A stretch of 9,012 nt of DNA, from assembly GCA_002254405.1 (NCBI GenBank), contig NJDH01000034.1, positions 1-9,012 of the forward strand, given 5' to 3'. The position numbers were made by a program, and so were the translations under genes. This document shows, piece after piece, positions 1 through 6,626 of this stretch (positions are counted from its first letter, which is position 1; each line of letters starts with the position of its first letter). The notes beneath the pieces were generated by a model. It searched no databases. It worked only from the letters and a program-made list of their open reading frames with translations, and was not told the DNA's origin. This DNA comes from Candidatus Altarchaeales archaeon ex4484_96 (GTDB taxonomy: Archaea; Altiarchaeota; Altiarchaeia; IMC4; QMZM01).

Positions 1-869
1 ATCCCGGAGAATTCCTATTGAAAGGCCAGGATTTCTGGAGCAAATACGATATCAAGGTAGAACATACGATATTCAGCAGCGGATCGGAAAACAATGAAGC
101 CCTAATATCCAACAACATAGACATAAACGTGGGTTCAGACAGTAAAACAAACGCCTTATTCACGGCAATACCGGACAAGGCCCTCGTAATAGGCACCATA
201 CAAAAAGGAGACAGGTACACGACAATAATAAAACCAGACAGCAACTATAAAAGCTGGGAGGAACTCAAAGGCAAAACAGTAGCCACCCGATTCGGCACGG
301 GAGCCGAGGCAGTGCTTAGAAGATACTACGAGGAAAACGGGCTTAGATGGGAGGACTTCAATTACGTTAACATGGATGTAGAGGATATGCCCCAGGCCCT
401 TGAAAGCGGGCAGATTGAGGCTTTCACGGCATGGTCTATAACACCAGAGATAGCGGAAGCAAACGGCGTAGGCAAACCATTAATGAGCTATGGAGATATC
501 GCTTTAGTCCCGGTTTCAATACATACAACCAAGAAATTCGCCGAAGAACATGAAGACCTGGTGGTGAAATTCCTGGCCGCTCAAATGGACAAAGCCGAAT
601 ACATAAAACAGCACCCGAAACAAGCTGCTGAAATAGCAGCCCAAGCAGCTGAACAACAGGGAATACAAGTGTCTTCCGAGGCGTTCGAGATGGCATTTAA
701 TAGAATAAATTTCGAGATAGAACTAAACGAGGAAATAATCGCCGCAATCGAAGACACAGGACAGTTTCTCAAAGACCAAGGCAAAATAGAATATGTCCCG
801 CAGATAAGCTACGACACCACATATATAGAGAAGGCAAGGGAACTGCATGAAAGCAAGAAAAATCAATAA
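1..869 (+). CDS. ABC importer substrate-binding protein, SsuA/TauA/NrtA (NMT1-like) type, 5' partial
   Basis: Extracytoplasmic solute-binding subunit that would deliver substrate to the permease pair encoded next. The frame is open from base 3 to the TAA at 867-869. The visible part matches the family from the first lobe onward: an F.SG...NEALISN.IDINVGSDS segment (binding-site loop after a GFW-like start), then SWEELKGKTVA.RFGTGAEAVLRRY, a block typical of NMT1/SsuA-like proteins, then the hinge region QALESGQIEAF.AW. About 290 residues are visible, so only the signal peptide or lipobox and the first strand of the mature protein are missing, upstream of the window. The TTG at 18 is an internal codon, not the start: homology-like sequence (PGEFL) continues in frame before it. 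The 3' end overlaps the next gene by 23 bp. The ligand could be a sulfonate, nitrate, a pyrimidine or thiamine precursor, or another small molecule; the sequence does not decide. Confidence 0.88.
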   Translation, partial: PGEFLLKGQDFWSKYDIKVEHTIFSSGSENNEALISNNIDINVGSDSKTNALFTAIPDKALVIGTIQKGDRYTTIIKPDSNYKSWEELKGKTVATRFGTGAEAVLRRYYEENGLRWEDFNYVNMDVEDMPQALESGQIEAFTAWSITPEIAEANGVGKPLMSYGDIALVPVSIHTTKKFAEEHEDLVVKFLAAQMDKAEYIKQHPKQAAEIAAQAAEQQGIQVSSEAFEMAFNRINFEIELNEEIIAAIEDTGQFLKDQGKIEYVPQISYDTTYIEKARELHESKKNQ

Positions 870-1629
870 AATATTGTCTTTCATGGCACCCCTTCTTCTT
901 TTTTTTATTATATGGCAGATTGTTGGGGTGCTTGATTTGATGGACACGACATTACTGTCCAAGCCGACGAAGGTGTTTGAGAGAATAATCCAGCTCATAC
1001 AAGCCACAAACAAAAAAACAATAATCGAGCATAGCGCAGAGAGCATAACGCGCACAACCATAGCTCTTTTTTTAGCCACAACAATAGGGTGTTCATTAGG
1101 TATACTGCTGGGCCTGAAAAAAAATATAGAGGAAACACTAAACCCCATAATAACGTTTCTAATGCCTATCCCGGGCATCGCATGGGCTCCATTATTCATA
1201 ACATGGATCGGTTTCGGGAACCCGACCATCATATCGGTGGGGACCCTATCAGCATTCTTTCCAATAGTATACAATACCTCACTGGGAATAAAATCCATCA
1301 ACAAACAGATTATATGGTCCACCAGCATCATGGGAGCCAACCGAAGAAAAATAATCAAAGACGTAATCCTGCCCGGAAGCCTCCCACATATAACCACAGG
1401 ATTCAAATTAGGCCTGGCTAGAAGCTGGAGAACCGTGATAGCGGTCGAGATGCTGGCTGCGACAACCGGCGGGCTGGGATATATGGTATTCGACGCCAGA
1501 GAATACCTTGACGTTACAACAGTATATGCTGGAATAATACTTATGGCTTTCCTGTATCTGCTTGTGGAAAATACCTTAATCAAGGAGCTTGAAAACAAAA
1601 CAATAAAGCGATGGGGTATGATAACATGA
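847..1629 (+). CDS. ABC importer permease 1 (SsuC/TauC-like, BPD_transp_1 family)
   Basis: Integral membrane subunit of the importer, 260 residues, normal length for the family. Hydrophobic segments lie at about residues 11-29, 72-90, 101-121, 126-145 and 226-245, with a weaker one near 190-205. The cytoplasmic EAA coupling loop that contacts the ATPase is at about 157-185; it keeps the central IMGA, the later ILPGSLP and the final G, but the leading EAA has become STS. The GLARSWRT..A.EMLAA stretch (189-206) followed by GLGYM is a strong family signature. The ATG at 847 lies inside the 3' end of the binding-protein gene (23-bp overlap), with AAGGGAA just upstream as a possible ribosome site, which implies coupled translation. 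It is a paralogue of the next gene. A run of eight T at 899-906 falls early in the gene. Confidence 0.92.
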   Translation: MKARKINKILSFMAPLLLFFIIWQIVGVLDLMDTTLLSKPTKVFERIIQLIQATNKKTIIEHSAESITRTTIALFLATTIGCSLGILLGLKKNIEETLNPIITFLMPIPGIAWAPLFITWIGFGNPTIISVGTLSAFFPIVYNTSLGIKSINKQIIWSTSIMGANRRKIIKDVILPGSLPHITTGFKLGLARSWRTVIAVEMLAATTGGLGYMVFDAREYLDVTTVYAGIILMAFLYLLVENTLIKELENKTIKRWGMIT

Positions 1630-2384
1630 ACAAAAAAACCATCGCCCTTATCATGTCCGTTATAGTGCTCTGGCAGCTAATCGCCTTATTGATGAATATG
1701 AAAACCCTGCCTTCACCTGTTTCGGTTGCCGGCAGGACAGTTGAATTAATTTATCCTAAGCCCCTGCTGTTGCTACATGTAGCGGAAAGCACGAAAAGAT
1801 TAATCATCGGCTACCTTATAGCTCTTGTTCTGGGTTTAAGCGTGGGTATTATCTCCGGGTTAGAGGGTAACCTGAAAAAAATCATTAACCCATTGATGGG
1901 GTTTATGATATCGATTCCTACAATAGCCTGGGTTCCTCTGCTGCTCATACTCGTGGGGTTAGGGGATAAAACAATAATACTTGCGATTTTTCTTGGAGGG
2001 TTTTTTCCGATAGCATATAATATGCAAAGGGGGATGGAGATAGTCAACTTAGACCTAATACGTGCTGCGAAAATAATGGGGTTGAAAGACATTAAATGCA
2101 TCCTCCATGTTTATATACCCGCCAGCATGCCTTCTGTGATAACAGGCGCTAGACTGGGTATCGGATACTCCTGGAGGGCTCTGGTGGGTGCGGAGATGCT
2201 TGCAGCCACAGAACATGGTATTGGATTTATGATTTATGCCTCAAGAGCATTCCAGGATGTTCCGGCCATGTTTCTCGGGTTGATAGTAATCGGTGTTTTA
2301 AGTTACGTAACAGATAAGATATTGATAACCTCGGTTGAAAACAAAACAATAAAAAAATGGGGGATGGTCACACAACATGGATGA
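1626..2384 (+). CDS. ABC importer permease 2 (SsuC/TauC-like, paralogue of permease 1)
   Basis: Second membrane subunit, 252 residues from the ATG at 1626. That start gives an ATGA overlap with the stop of permease 1 and has a GGGGTATGAT stretch upstream resembling the archaeal anti-SD complement GGTGAT. The in-frame ATG at 1611 would add five residues and is less likely. Hydrophobic segments are near residues 5-23, 58-78, 88-110 and 115-131, plus one near 213-232. The EAA loop is at about 146-174 (RAAKIMG...YIPASMPSVITG) and is closer to consensus than in permease 1. The two permeases share SWR...EMLAAT, the G.GFM/GYM turn and the tail ENKTIK(R/K)WGM. They therefore derive from a duplication and most likely form a heterodimer, whereas SsuC/TauC systems usually have one permease gene. 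Substrate unknown. Confidence 0.9.
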   Translation: MNKKTIALIMSVIVLWQLIALLMNMKTLPSPVSVAGRTVELIYPKPLLLLHVAESTKRLIIGYLIALVLGLSVGIISGLEGNLKKIINPLMGFMISIPTIAWVPLLLILVGLGDKTIILAIFLGGFFPIAYNMQRGMEIVNLDLIRAAKIMGLKDIKCILHVYIPASMPSVITGARLGIGYSWRALVGAEMLAATEHGIGFMIYASRAFQDVPAMFLGLIVIGVLSYVTDKILITSVENKTIKKWGMVTQHG

Positions 2385-3174
2385 GCTAAAAATCGAAATA
2401 AAAAACCTGACTAAATCATTTATGGGGGGGGAAGGTGAAGTGAAGGCTATAGAGAATCTCAACCTATCAATTAAAGAAAATGAATTCACTGTGCTAGTGG
2501 GTCCATCCGGTTGCGGTAAGTCAACTCTTCTTTACATGCTCGCAGGTTTTGAGAAACCCACCTCCGGCAGTATACTGCTGGATAATCAGATAATAAAAGG
2601 CCCTGGACCGGATAGAGGCTTTGTTTTCCAGGATTTTGTGCTCTATCCCTGGAAAACCGTTGTCCGAAACATAAGCTTTGGTTTAGAGATTCAGGGTTTC
2701 TCCCAGAAGGAAGCGATAGAGAAGGCTAAACAAAAAATTAATTTATTGGGTTTGCAGGGGTTTGAGAACGCATACCCGCATACTCTCTCAGGAGGTATGA
2801 AACAGAGGGTGGGTATTGCAAGGGCTCTAGCATATAATCCCAAGGTCCTGCTTATGGATGAACCGTTTGGTTCGCTTGATGCTCAAACCAGGAAACTGAT
2901 GCAGGAGGAATTGCTTAGAATCTGGAATAAAGAAAAAAAGACTGTTGTTTTCGTCACACATAGCGTTATAGAAGCTGTTTTTCTCGCGGATCGTGTTGTT
3001 GTTTTGACCGACAGGCCAAGCAGGGTTAAGGGCATAATAGATATTCATCTTGACAGACCGCGTGATTATGAGCACACGTATACGGACGAGCGTTATATTG
3101 AACTCAGAGAGAAGGTGCTCAACATACTTAAAGACGAGGTAATACACCACAAGCAACACTATGAGAGTGTATGA
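2377..3174 (+). CDS. ABC importer ATPase (SsuB/TauB/NrtD-like)
   Basis: Cytoplasmic ATP-hydrolysing subunit powering uptake, 265 residues, with all catalytic motifs intact: Walker A GPSGCGKST (42-50), Q-loop Q85 in FVFQDFVLYPWKTV, ABC signature LSGGMKQR (137-144), Walker B VLLMDEP (157-163, catalytic E162), D-loop SLDAQTR (166-172) and switch H195 in FVTHSV. The LYPWKTV and DAQTR...MQEELLRIW segments are characteristic of the nitrate/sulfonate/taurine ATPase subfamily. Its ATG overlaps the end of permease 2 by 8 bp and follows a G-rich stretch (GGGGGATGGT) that can serve as ribosome site. It is the last gene of the operon. Only 6 bp separate its stop from the stop of the convergent epimerase gene, leaving no room for a dedicated terminator. 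Confidence 0.95.
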   Translation: MDELKIEIKNLTKSFMGGEGEVKAIENLNLSIKENEFTVLVGPSGCGKSTLLYMLAGFEKPTSGSILLDNQIIKGPGPDRGFVFQDFVLYPWKTVVRNISFGLEIQGFSQKEAIEKAKQKINLLGLQGFENAYPHTLSGGMKQRVGIARALAYNPKVLLMDEPFGSLDAQTRKLMQEELLRIWNKEKKTVVFVTHSVIEAVFLADRVVVLTDRPSRVKGIIDIHLDRPRDYEHTYTDERYIELREKVLNILKDEVIHHKQHYESV

Positions 3175-3180
3175 AATACA

Positions 3181-4107
3181 TCACCTGTTCATCCAATCCC
3201 ACATCAGCTTTAAACCTGTTTTCAGATTTGTTTTAGGGCGGTATCCCAGGTTTCTACCAGCCCGGCCGGTGTCCGCGAAGGTATCGTGCATGTCGCCTTT
3301 TTGCACGCCAACATAGTCCACCCTGGGTTCCCTCCCCGATAGTTCCTCCATCAAATCCAACACCTCATTCAAGGCCACATTAGAGCCGCCGCCGATGTTA
3401 TAGACTCCCGGAGGGGATTTAACCGCAAGCAGGTTGGCTTCAATGATATCTGAGATGAAAGTGTAGTCTCGGGTCTGGTTTCCGTCACCGTATACCTCGA
3501 TTACTTTATCTTCCTTCAGCGCTTTAAGAAAACGGTGGAAGGCCATATCAGGTCTTTGTCTTGGGCCGTAGACAGTGAAATACCTAAGTGAGATTGTGGG
3601 AACACCATAGTTGACATTATATAGACTGCATAGGTGTTCGGCGGCGAGCTTGGATACGCCGTAAGGAGAAACCGGTTTTGGGAGGGAATCCTCTCTCATC
3701 GGCAAATCAGGGCAATCCCCGTAGACCGAGGATGAAGAAGCATAGATGATTTTTTTTATCTTGGTTTCTTTAGCGGCCTCAAGCAGTTTCTGGGTTGCTT
3801 GGATGTTGTTTCGCGTATACTCCTGGAAGCTTGAGCCCCATGAGTGTCTTACCCCCGCCTGGGCTGCCTGGTGGAAGACAATATCGATGTCGGCTAGTAA
3901 TGTGGGGAGGTCTGTTTTCAGCAGGTCTTCCTCGATTAAGTTGAAGCCGGGATGCTCCCTGAAGCCGCTCATGTTCTCTTCCTTCAGCTCTCTTTTATAG
4001 TAGTCGGTGAAACAGTCCACCCCCACCACATCATGTCCTTCCGATAGCAGTCTCTCGCAAAGGTGAGAGCCGATGAAGCCCGCACACCCGGTAACCAATA
4101 CGTTCAT
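3181..4107 (-). CDS. NAD-dependent nucleotide-sugar epimerase, UDP-glucuronate/UDP-hexose 4-epimerase type
   Basis: Extended short-chain dehydrogenase/reductase, 308 residues, full length. The N-terminal Rossmann fold carries the NAD motif GCAGFIG (7-13). The catalytic set is serine in ASSSSVYG (123-130) and Y149xxxK153 in SPYGVSK. The D31..FTDYY..ELK..N segment, HQAAQAGVRHSW (79-90), NNIQATQ.LLEA and RYFTVYGPRQRPDMAF (175-190) are typical of UDP-glucuronate 4-epimerases and the related WbpP-like GlcNAc/GlcNAcUA epimerases. The expected reaction is inversion at C4 of a UDP-sugar through a 4-keto intermediate, supplying a precursor to the glycan genes to the right. The exact sugar is not determinable. 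It lies 17 bp downstream of the minus-strand membrane-protein gene, so probably co-transcribed, with only a weak AAAGGT ribosome-site candidate 13 nt before the ATG. Confidence 0.93.
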   Translation of the reverse strand: MNVLVTGCAGFIGSHLCERLLSEGHDVVGVDCFTDYYKRELKEENMSGFREHPGFNLIEEDLLKTDLPTLLADIDIVFHQAAQAGVRHSWGSSFQEYTRNNIQATQKLLEAAKETKIKKIIYASSSSVYGDCPDLPMREDSLPKPVSPYGVSKLAAEHLCSLYNVNYGVPTISLRYFTVYGPRQRPDMAFHRFLKALKEDKVIEVYGDGNQTRDYTFISDIIEANLLAVKSPPGVYNIGGGSNVALNEVLDLMEELSGREPRVDYVGVQKGDMHDTFADTGRAGRNLGYRPKTNLKTGLKLMWDWMNR

Positions 4108-4124
4108 CCTTGTTTATTTTACCT

Positions 4125-4883
4125 TTAATAGGATTGCTCAACCGAACAATTAATAGAGGAAATTACTCCATCCGCCATTATTTTGAAATCACAAGCAGAA
4201 TAAAAATATTTCATAATGCCATCATTACCCGTTGAAGAATAATCAATATGGATGTTGATATTAACTGCCTGTTTACCTATTTTTCCTGATGAAACCCAGG
4301 ATTGATGAGGAAAAATTACTGAACCATCCACGAGTGGATGATAAGTTTTATTAAATGAATCGGTTGCTTTAATTATTTTAGCAGGTAATTTTCCATAATT
4401 AAGTAGGGTATATGAGAAATTGTAATCATTGCTTGTTTTATTGTTGATAAGACCCTCTATACTCAACCAGGGCCTGTAGGTTAACTCACTTGATTCGCGT
4501 AACAAAGTGAGTTCGTTATGAGTAATATGCAGTAGATAGATTGCAGCTACTACACCAACTAAGTTGATAACCACAATAAGTTGAGCATTGTTTTCCTTAA
4601 TCCAAGACCAACAAACAGGAATTAGAGAGGATAATATCGATGAAATAATCCAAAGAACAATAGATGACACTAATGCTATAACCAAAATCAGAATCCAATA
4701 ATAGTTGGGGATAATATCCACCGATAAAATTTTTGATACCAGAAGCAGTAATAATAGAGCGTAAAATATGATTAAGATGAAGGCTCCACCCTCCTGCTTT
4801 TTTTTCTTCTCAACAGGTAGCGGCGCATGAACATCATCGCCGGATTCGAAACCATCCAATTCCAAGGCCATATCATCGCTCAT
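4125..4883 (-). CDS. Three-TM membrane protein with extracytoplasmic RPWL/NYG-type domain, function unknown
   Basis: No function recognised; 252 residues from the ATG at 4883. The frame is open further upstream to 5105, but that part is antisense to the next gene's N-terminus and lies beyond the promoter. Layout: acidic N-terminus, a lysine cluster (EKKKK, about 25-29) before TM1 (about 34-53), TM2 (about 61-85), TM3 (about 100-118), then about 130 residues. The positive-inside rule puts the C-terminal part outside. That part begins with a short polar helix leading to YRPWLSIEG and then LLNYGKLPAKI; this RPW plus N-G-PA arrangement resembles a common hypothetical membrane-protein family in prokaryotes. 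It holds four N-X-S/T sequons and two cysteines. GC content is about 35% in two 60-base samples, against about 48-53% in the adjacent epimerase, suggesting a different origin. It shares a divergent promoter region with the ArnT-like gene. Confidence 0.75.
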   Translation of the reverse strand: MSDDMALELDGFESGDDVHAPLPVEKKKKQEGGAFILIIFYALLLLLLVSKILSVDIIPNYYWILILVIALVSSIVLWIISSILSSLIPVCWSWIKENNAQLIVVINLVGVVAAIYLLHITHNELTLLRESSELTYRPWLSIEGLINNKTSNDYNFSYTLLNYGKLPAKIIKATDSFNKTYHPLVDGSVIFPHQSWVSSGKIGKQAVNINIHIDYSSTGNDGIMKYFYSACDFKIMADGVISSINCSVEQSY

Positions 4884-4943
4884 TTTCAGTAAGTACTGGA
4901 TTCTGATACTAATTATTTTATACTTTGAACTCAATAAATTAAG
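4884..4943. promoter_or_regulatory. Divergent archaeal-type promoter region, probable leaderless start for the + strand gene
   Basis: This 60-bp spacer separates two divergent start codons. An AT-rich near-palindromic core, TTTTATACTTT at 4916-4926, reads as a TATA box both ways (AAAGTATAAAATA on the minus strand). On the + strand its centre is about 24-25 bases before the ATG at 4944, which is the usual archaeal TATA-to-start distance, and there is no Shine-Dalgarno-like sequence, so transcription probably begins at or next to the start codon. On the minus strand a start about 25 bases from the box would leave a leader of roughly 10 nt before the ATG at 4883. An A-rich BRE-like stretch (TCAAAG) precedes the minus-strand box. 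The positions are read directly; promoter activity is inferred. Confidence 0.55.
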
Positions 4944-6626
4944 ATGGCTGATAAAGAAGATGAAATAAAACAAGAACAGGATATTGATGTGAAAAAATAC
5001 CTGCCTGTTGCATTGGTTATTGTCTTCATGCTTCTTGGATTTCATCTGAGAAGCTACCATATGAACTACCCGGTTATAGGATACCATAACTGGAAGGAAA
5101 CCCACTACCTAACAGAAGCCCGAAACTTCGCCCGGGACGGGTTCTTCAGGCATGGTTTCTTCATTCCAGCATGGGATTATCCATATCGCCATGATGACCC
5201 CAGCGGGGCGCACGCTGACACATTCCCGACCACATCCATCCTAGCTGCCCTGTCGTTTATGATATTCGGCTTAGAGCTGTGGGCTGCCCGCATAATAGGC
5301 ATACTAGCCACCACAGCATGCATACCGCTGATGTATCTCATCGTGAAAGAATTATTCAAAAGAGATGATATGGCCTTAGTCGCCTCTTTTTTAACAGCAA
5401 TCAATCCCCTGTTCGTGTTCTTCAGCCACAACGTGCAATTAATAAACGTAGGCATCCTCCTCGCATTAACGGCCTTATACGCGTTTCTATTATGGAAAAA
5501 AAACAGGGTAGGAATATATCTTATAGTATCATTTGCGTTCCTTTCTCTTGCAGCCCTCACAAAATACCCTTTTCTCATAACATTAATCCCCATACTAGCA
5601 GTATACCCCCTTAAAGAGGAGGGGTTTAAGAAAATCAAGCAAAAGCCCACACCCCATATAATCTCTATAGCGTTGCTGGCATTAATACCTGCGTGGATGA
5701 CATACATAGGAGGCGCTACCGAGGGGATAAGCACTGCTGAAGTAACATACATCGAACCCTGGAGGGTCACAACCCAGGAATTCTGGCAGATAACGCCAAG
5801 CTACATAGCAGACAGCATAACCTTCATTGGATTAGGCATAGCCCTGGCCGGGATACTGATTCTAGCAATCGACTGCAGGGAAAAAATTGATTCAGAAAAA
5901 ATATTCCTGTGGAGTGCTGTATTCGCCTCGATTATTTTCATATTGATTATGGCCCGAAAAATACAACACCACAACTACCACTACTATTATATAATGCCCT
6001 TTGCTTTGATACTGGCATCTTATGCTATAGTCAGGTTATCGGACTTGACTAAGCGCCTGAGAATAGAGGGTAAAAAGATTAAATACCTTAATATTCTGGC
6101 CATAATAGTCTTGCTAGCAGTTATTATCCCCTCAAGTTTAGAAGCTAAAAACAGGCAATATGATACCCAGTTTTTTGGGCTGGATATCGCGGGAGAATAC
6201 CTTAAGGCGCATAAGAGCCCAGGCGATAGGTTGATACACTCCAGCCACCAAGCCTACGGCGTATTATGGCATGCGGATATGAAAGGAACCCGGGGCATAC
6301 CAAAAAACCTCACTGAATTCAAATACGCTGAACAGGAACTGAACGCCACCTGGCTGTTCATATACAGCTGGGATTTGGACTTGATGCAGGACCCCGATAC
6401 AAAAGAACTATGGGATTACATAAGCGACAACTACAGGCTGGTTCAGATAGCCTTCATGCAACAGAATAATCAACAAGCAGCTCCAATATACCTGCTCTTG
6501 AGTAGAGGCGGGAGTTTTGACATAAACAATGCATCAGCTCTCCTCAAGGATAAGCAGGTAAAGCAGAGATATTATAAGACTACCAAAGGAGATGTTAGGG
6601 TAGATTACATAGATGTTGAACAATGA
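4944..6626 (+). CDS. ArnT/PMT-like GT-C membrane glycosyltransferase (uses polyprenyl-phosphate sugar donor)
   Basis: Polytopic protein of 560 residues, predicted to move a sugar from a lipid-phosphate carrier to a glycan, lipid or protein on the outer face of the membrane. TM1 is about residues 20-37. The first outer loop follows, with GYHNWKETHYLTEARNFA (46-63) where GT39/GT83 enzymes usually carry an acidic pair; here only E52 stands in that place. Then come an FPTTSILAALSFMIFG block (94-109), a run of about ten more hydrophobic helices up to about 397, and QHHNYHYYYIMPF (341-353), comparable to the H..YY..P motif of ArnT-like enzymes. The last 160 residues form a soluble extracytoplasmic domain. 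The start is supported by the promoter spacing. The gene is joined to the next by an ATGA overlap. Donor and acceptor are unknown. Confidence 0.85.
   Translation: MADKEDEIKQEQDIDVKKYLPVALVIVFMLLGFHLRSYHMNYPVIGYHNWKETHYLTEARNFARDGFFRHGFFIPAWDYPYRHDDPSGAHADTFPTTSILAALSFMIFGLELWAARIIGILATTACIPLMYLIVKELFKRDDMALVASFLTAINPLFVFFSHNVQLINVGILLALTALYAFLLWKKNRVGIYLIVSFAFLSLAALTKYPFLITLIPILAVYPLKEEGFKKIKQKPTPHIISIALLALIPAWMTYIGGATEGISTAEVTYIEPWRVTTQEFWQITPSYIADSITFIGLGIALAGILILAIDCREKIDSEKIFLWSAVFASIIFILIMARKIQHHNYHYYYIMPFALILASYAIVRLSDLTKRLRIEGKKIKYLNILAIIVLLAVIIPSSLEAKNRQYDTQFFGLDIAGEYLKAHKSPGDRLIHSSHQAYGVLWHADMKGTRGIPKNLTEFKYAEQELNATWLFIYSWDLDLMQDPDTKELWDYISDNYRLVQIAFMQQNNQQAAPIYLLLSRGGSFDINNASALLKDKQVKQRYYKTTKGDVRVDYIDVEQ

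Noticed and set aside
18..20. TTG as the start codon of the substrate-binding protein
   Set aside because: The frame is open to the window edge, and a mature binding protein needs a signal peptide that is not in this window, so the gene begins upstream.
723..1598. Long open frame on the minus strand (about 291 codons) opposite permease 1
   Set aside because: It is fully antisense to a gene with clear permease motifs, and its translation resembles no family I know; it is a shadow of the codon pattern.
1611..1613. ATG at 1611 as the start of permease 2
   Set aside because: It would overlap permease 1 by 19 bp, whereas the ATG at 1626 gives an ATGA joint with a G-rich ribosome-site candidate at a usual distance.
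1..3174. Naming the importer genes ssuABC or tauABC
   Set aside because: The family covers nitrate, sulfonates, taurine, bicarbonate and vitamin precursors, and no neighbour or motif fixes the substrate.
3168..3180. Small inverted repeat TGTAT-GAA-ATACA between the convergent stops, as a terminator
   Set aside because: A five-pair stem with no T tract is too weak, and such symmetry is easily found by chance.
4884..5105. N-terminal extension of the three-TM protein to an ATG at 5105
   Set aside because: It would add 74 residues antisense to the ArnT-like gene and run through the shared promoter; the ATG at 4883 gives the better fit.
5177..5770. Minus-strand open frame of 197 codons opposite the ArnT-like gene
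   Set aside because: Antisense shadow of a well-supported membrane protein, with no recognisable domain.
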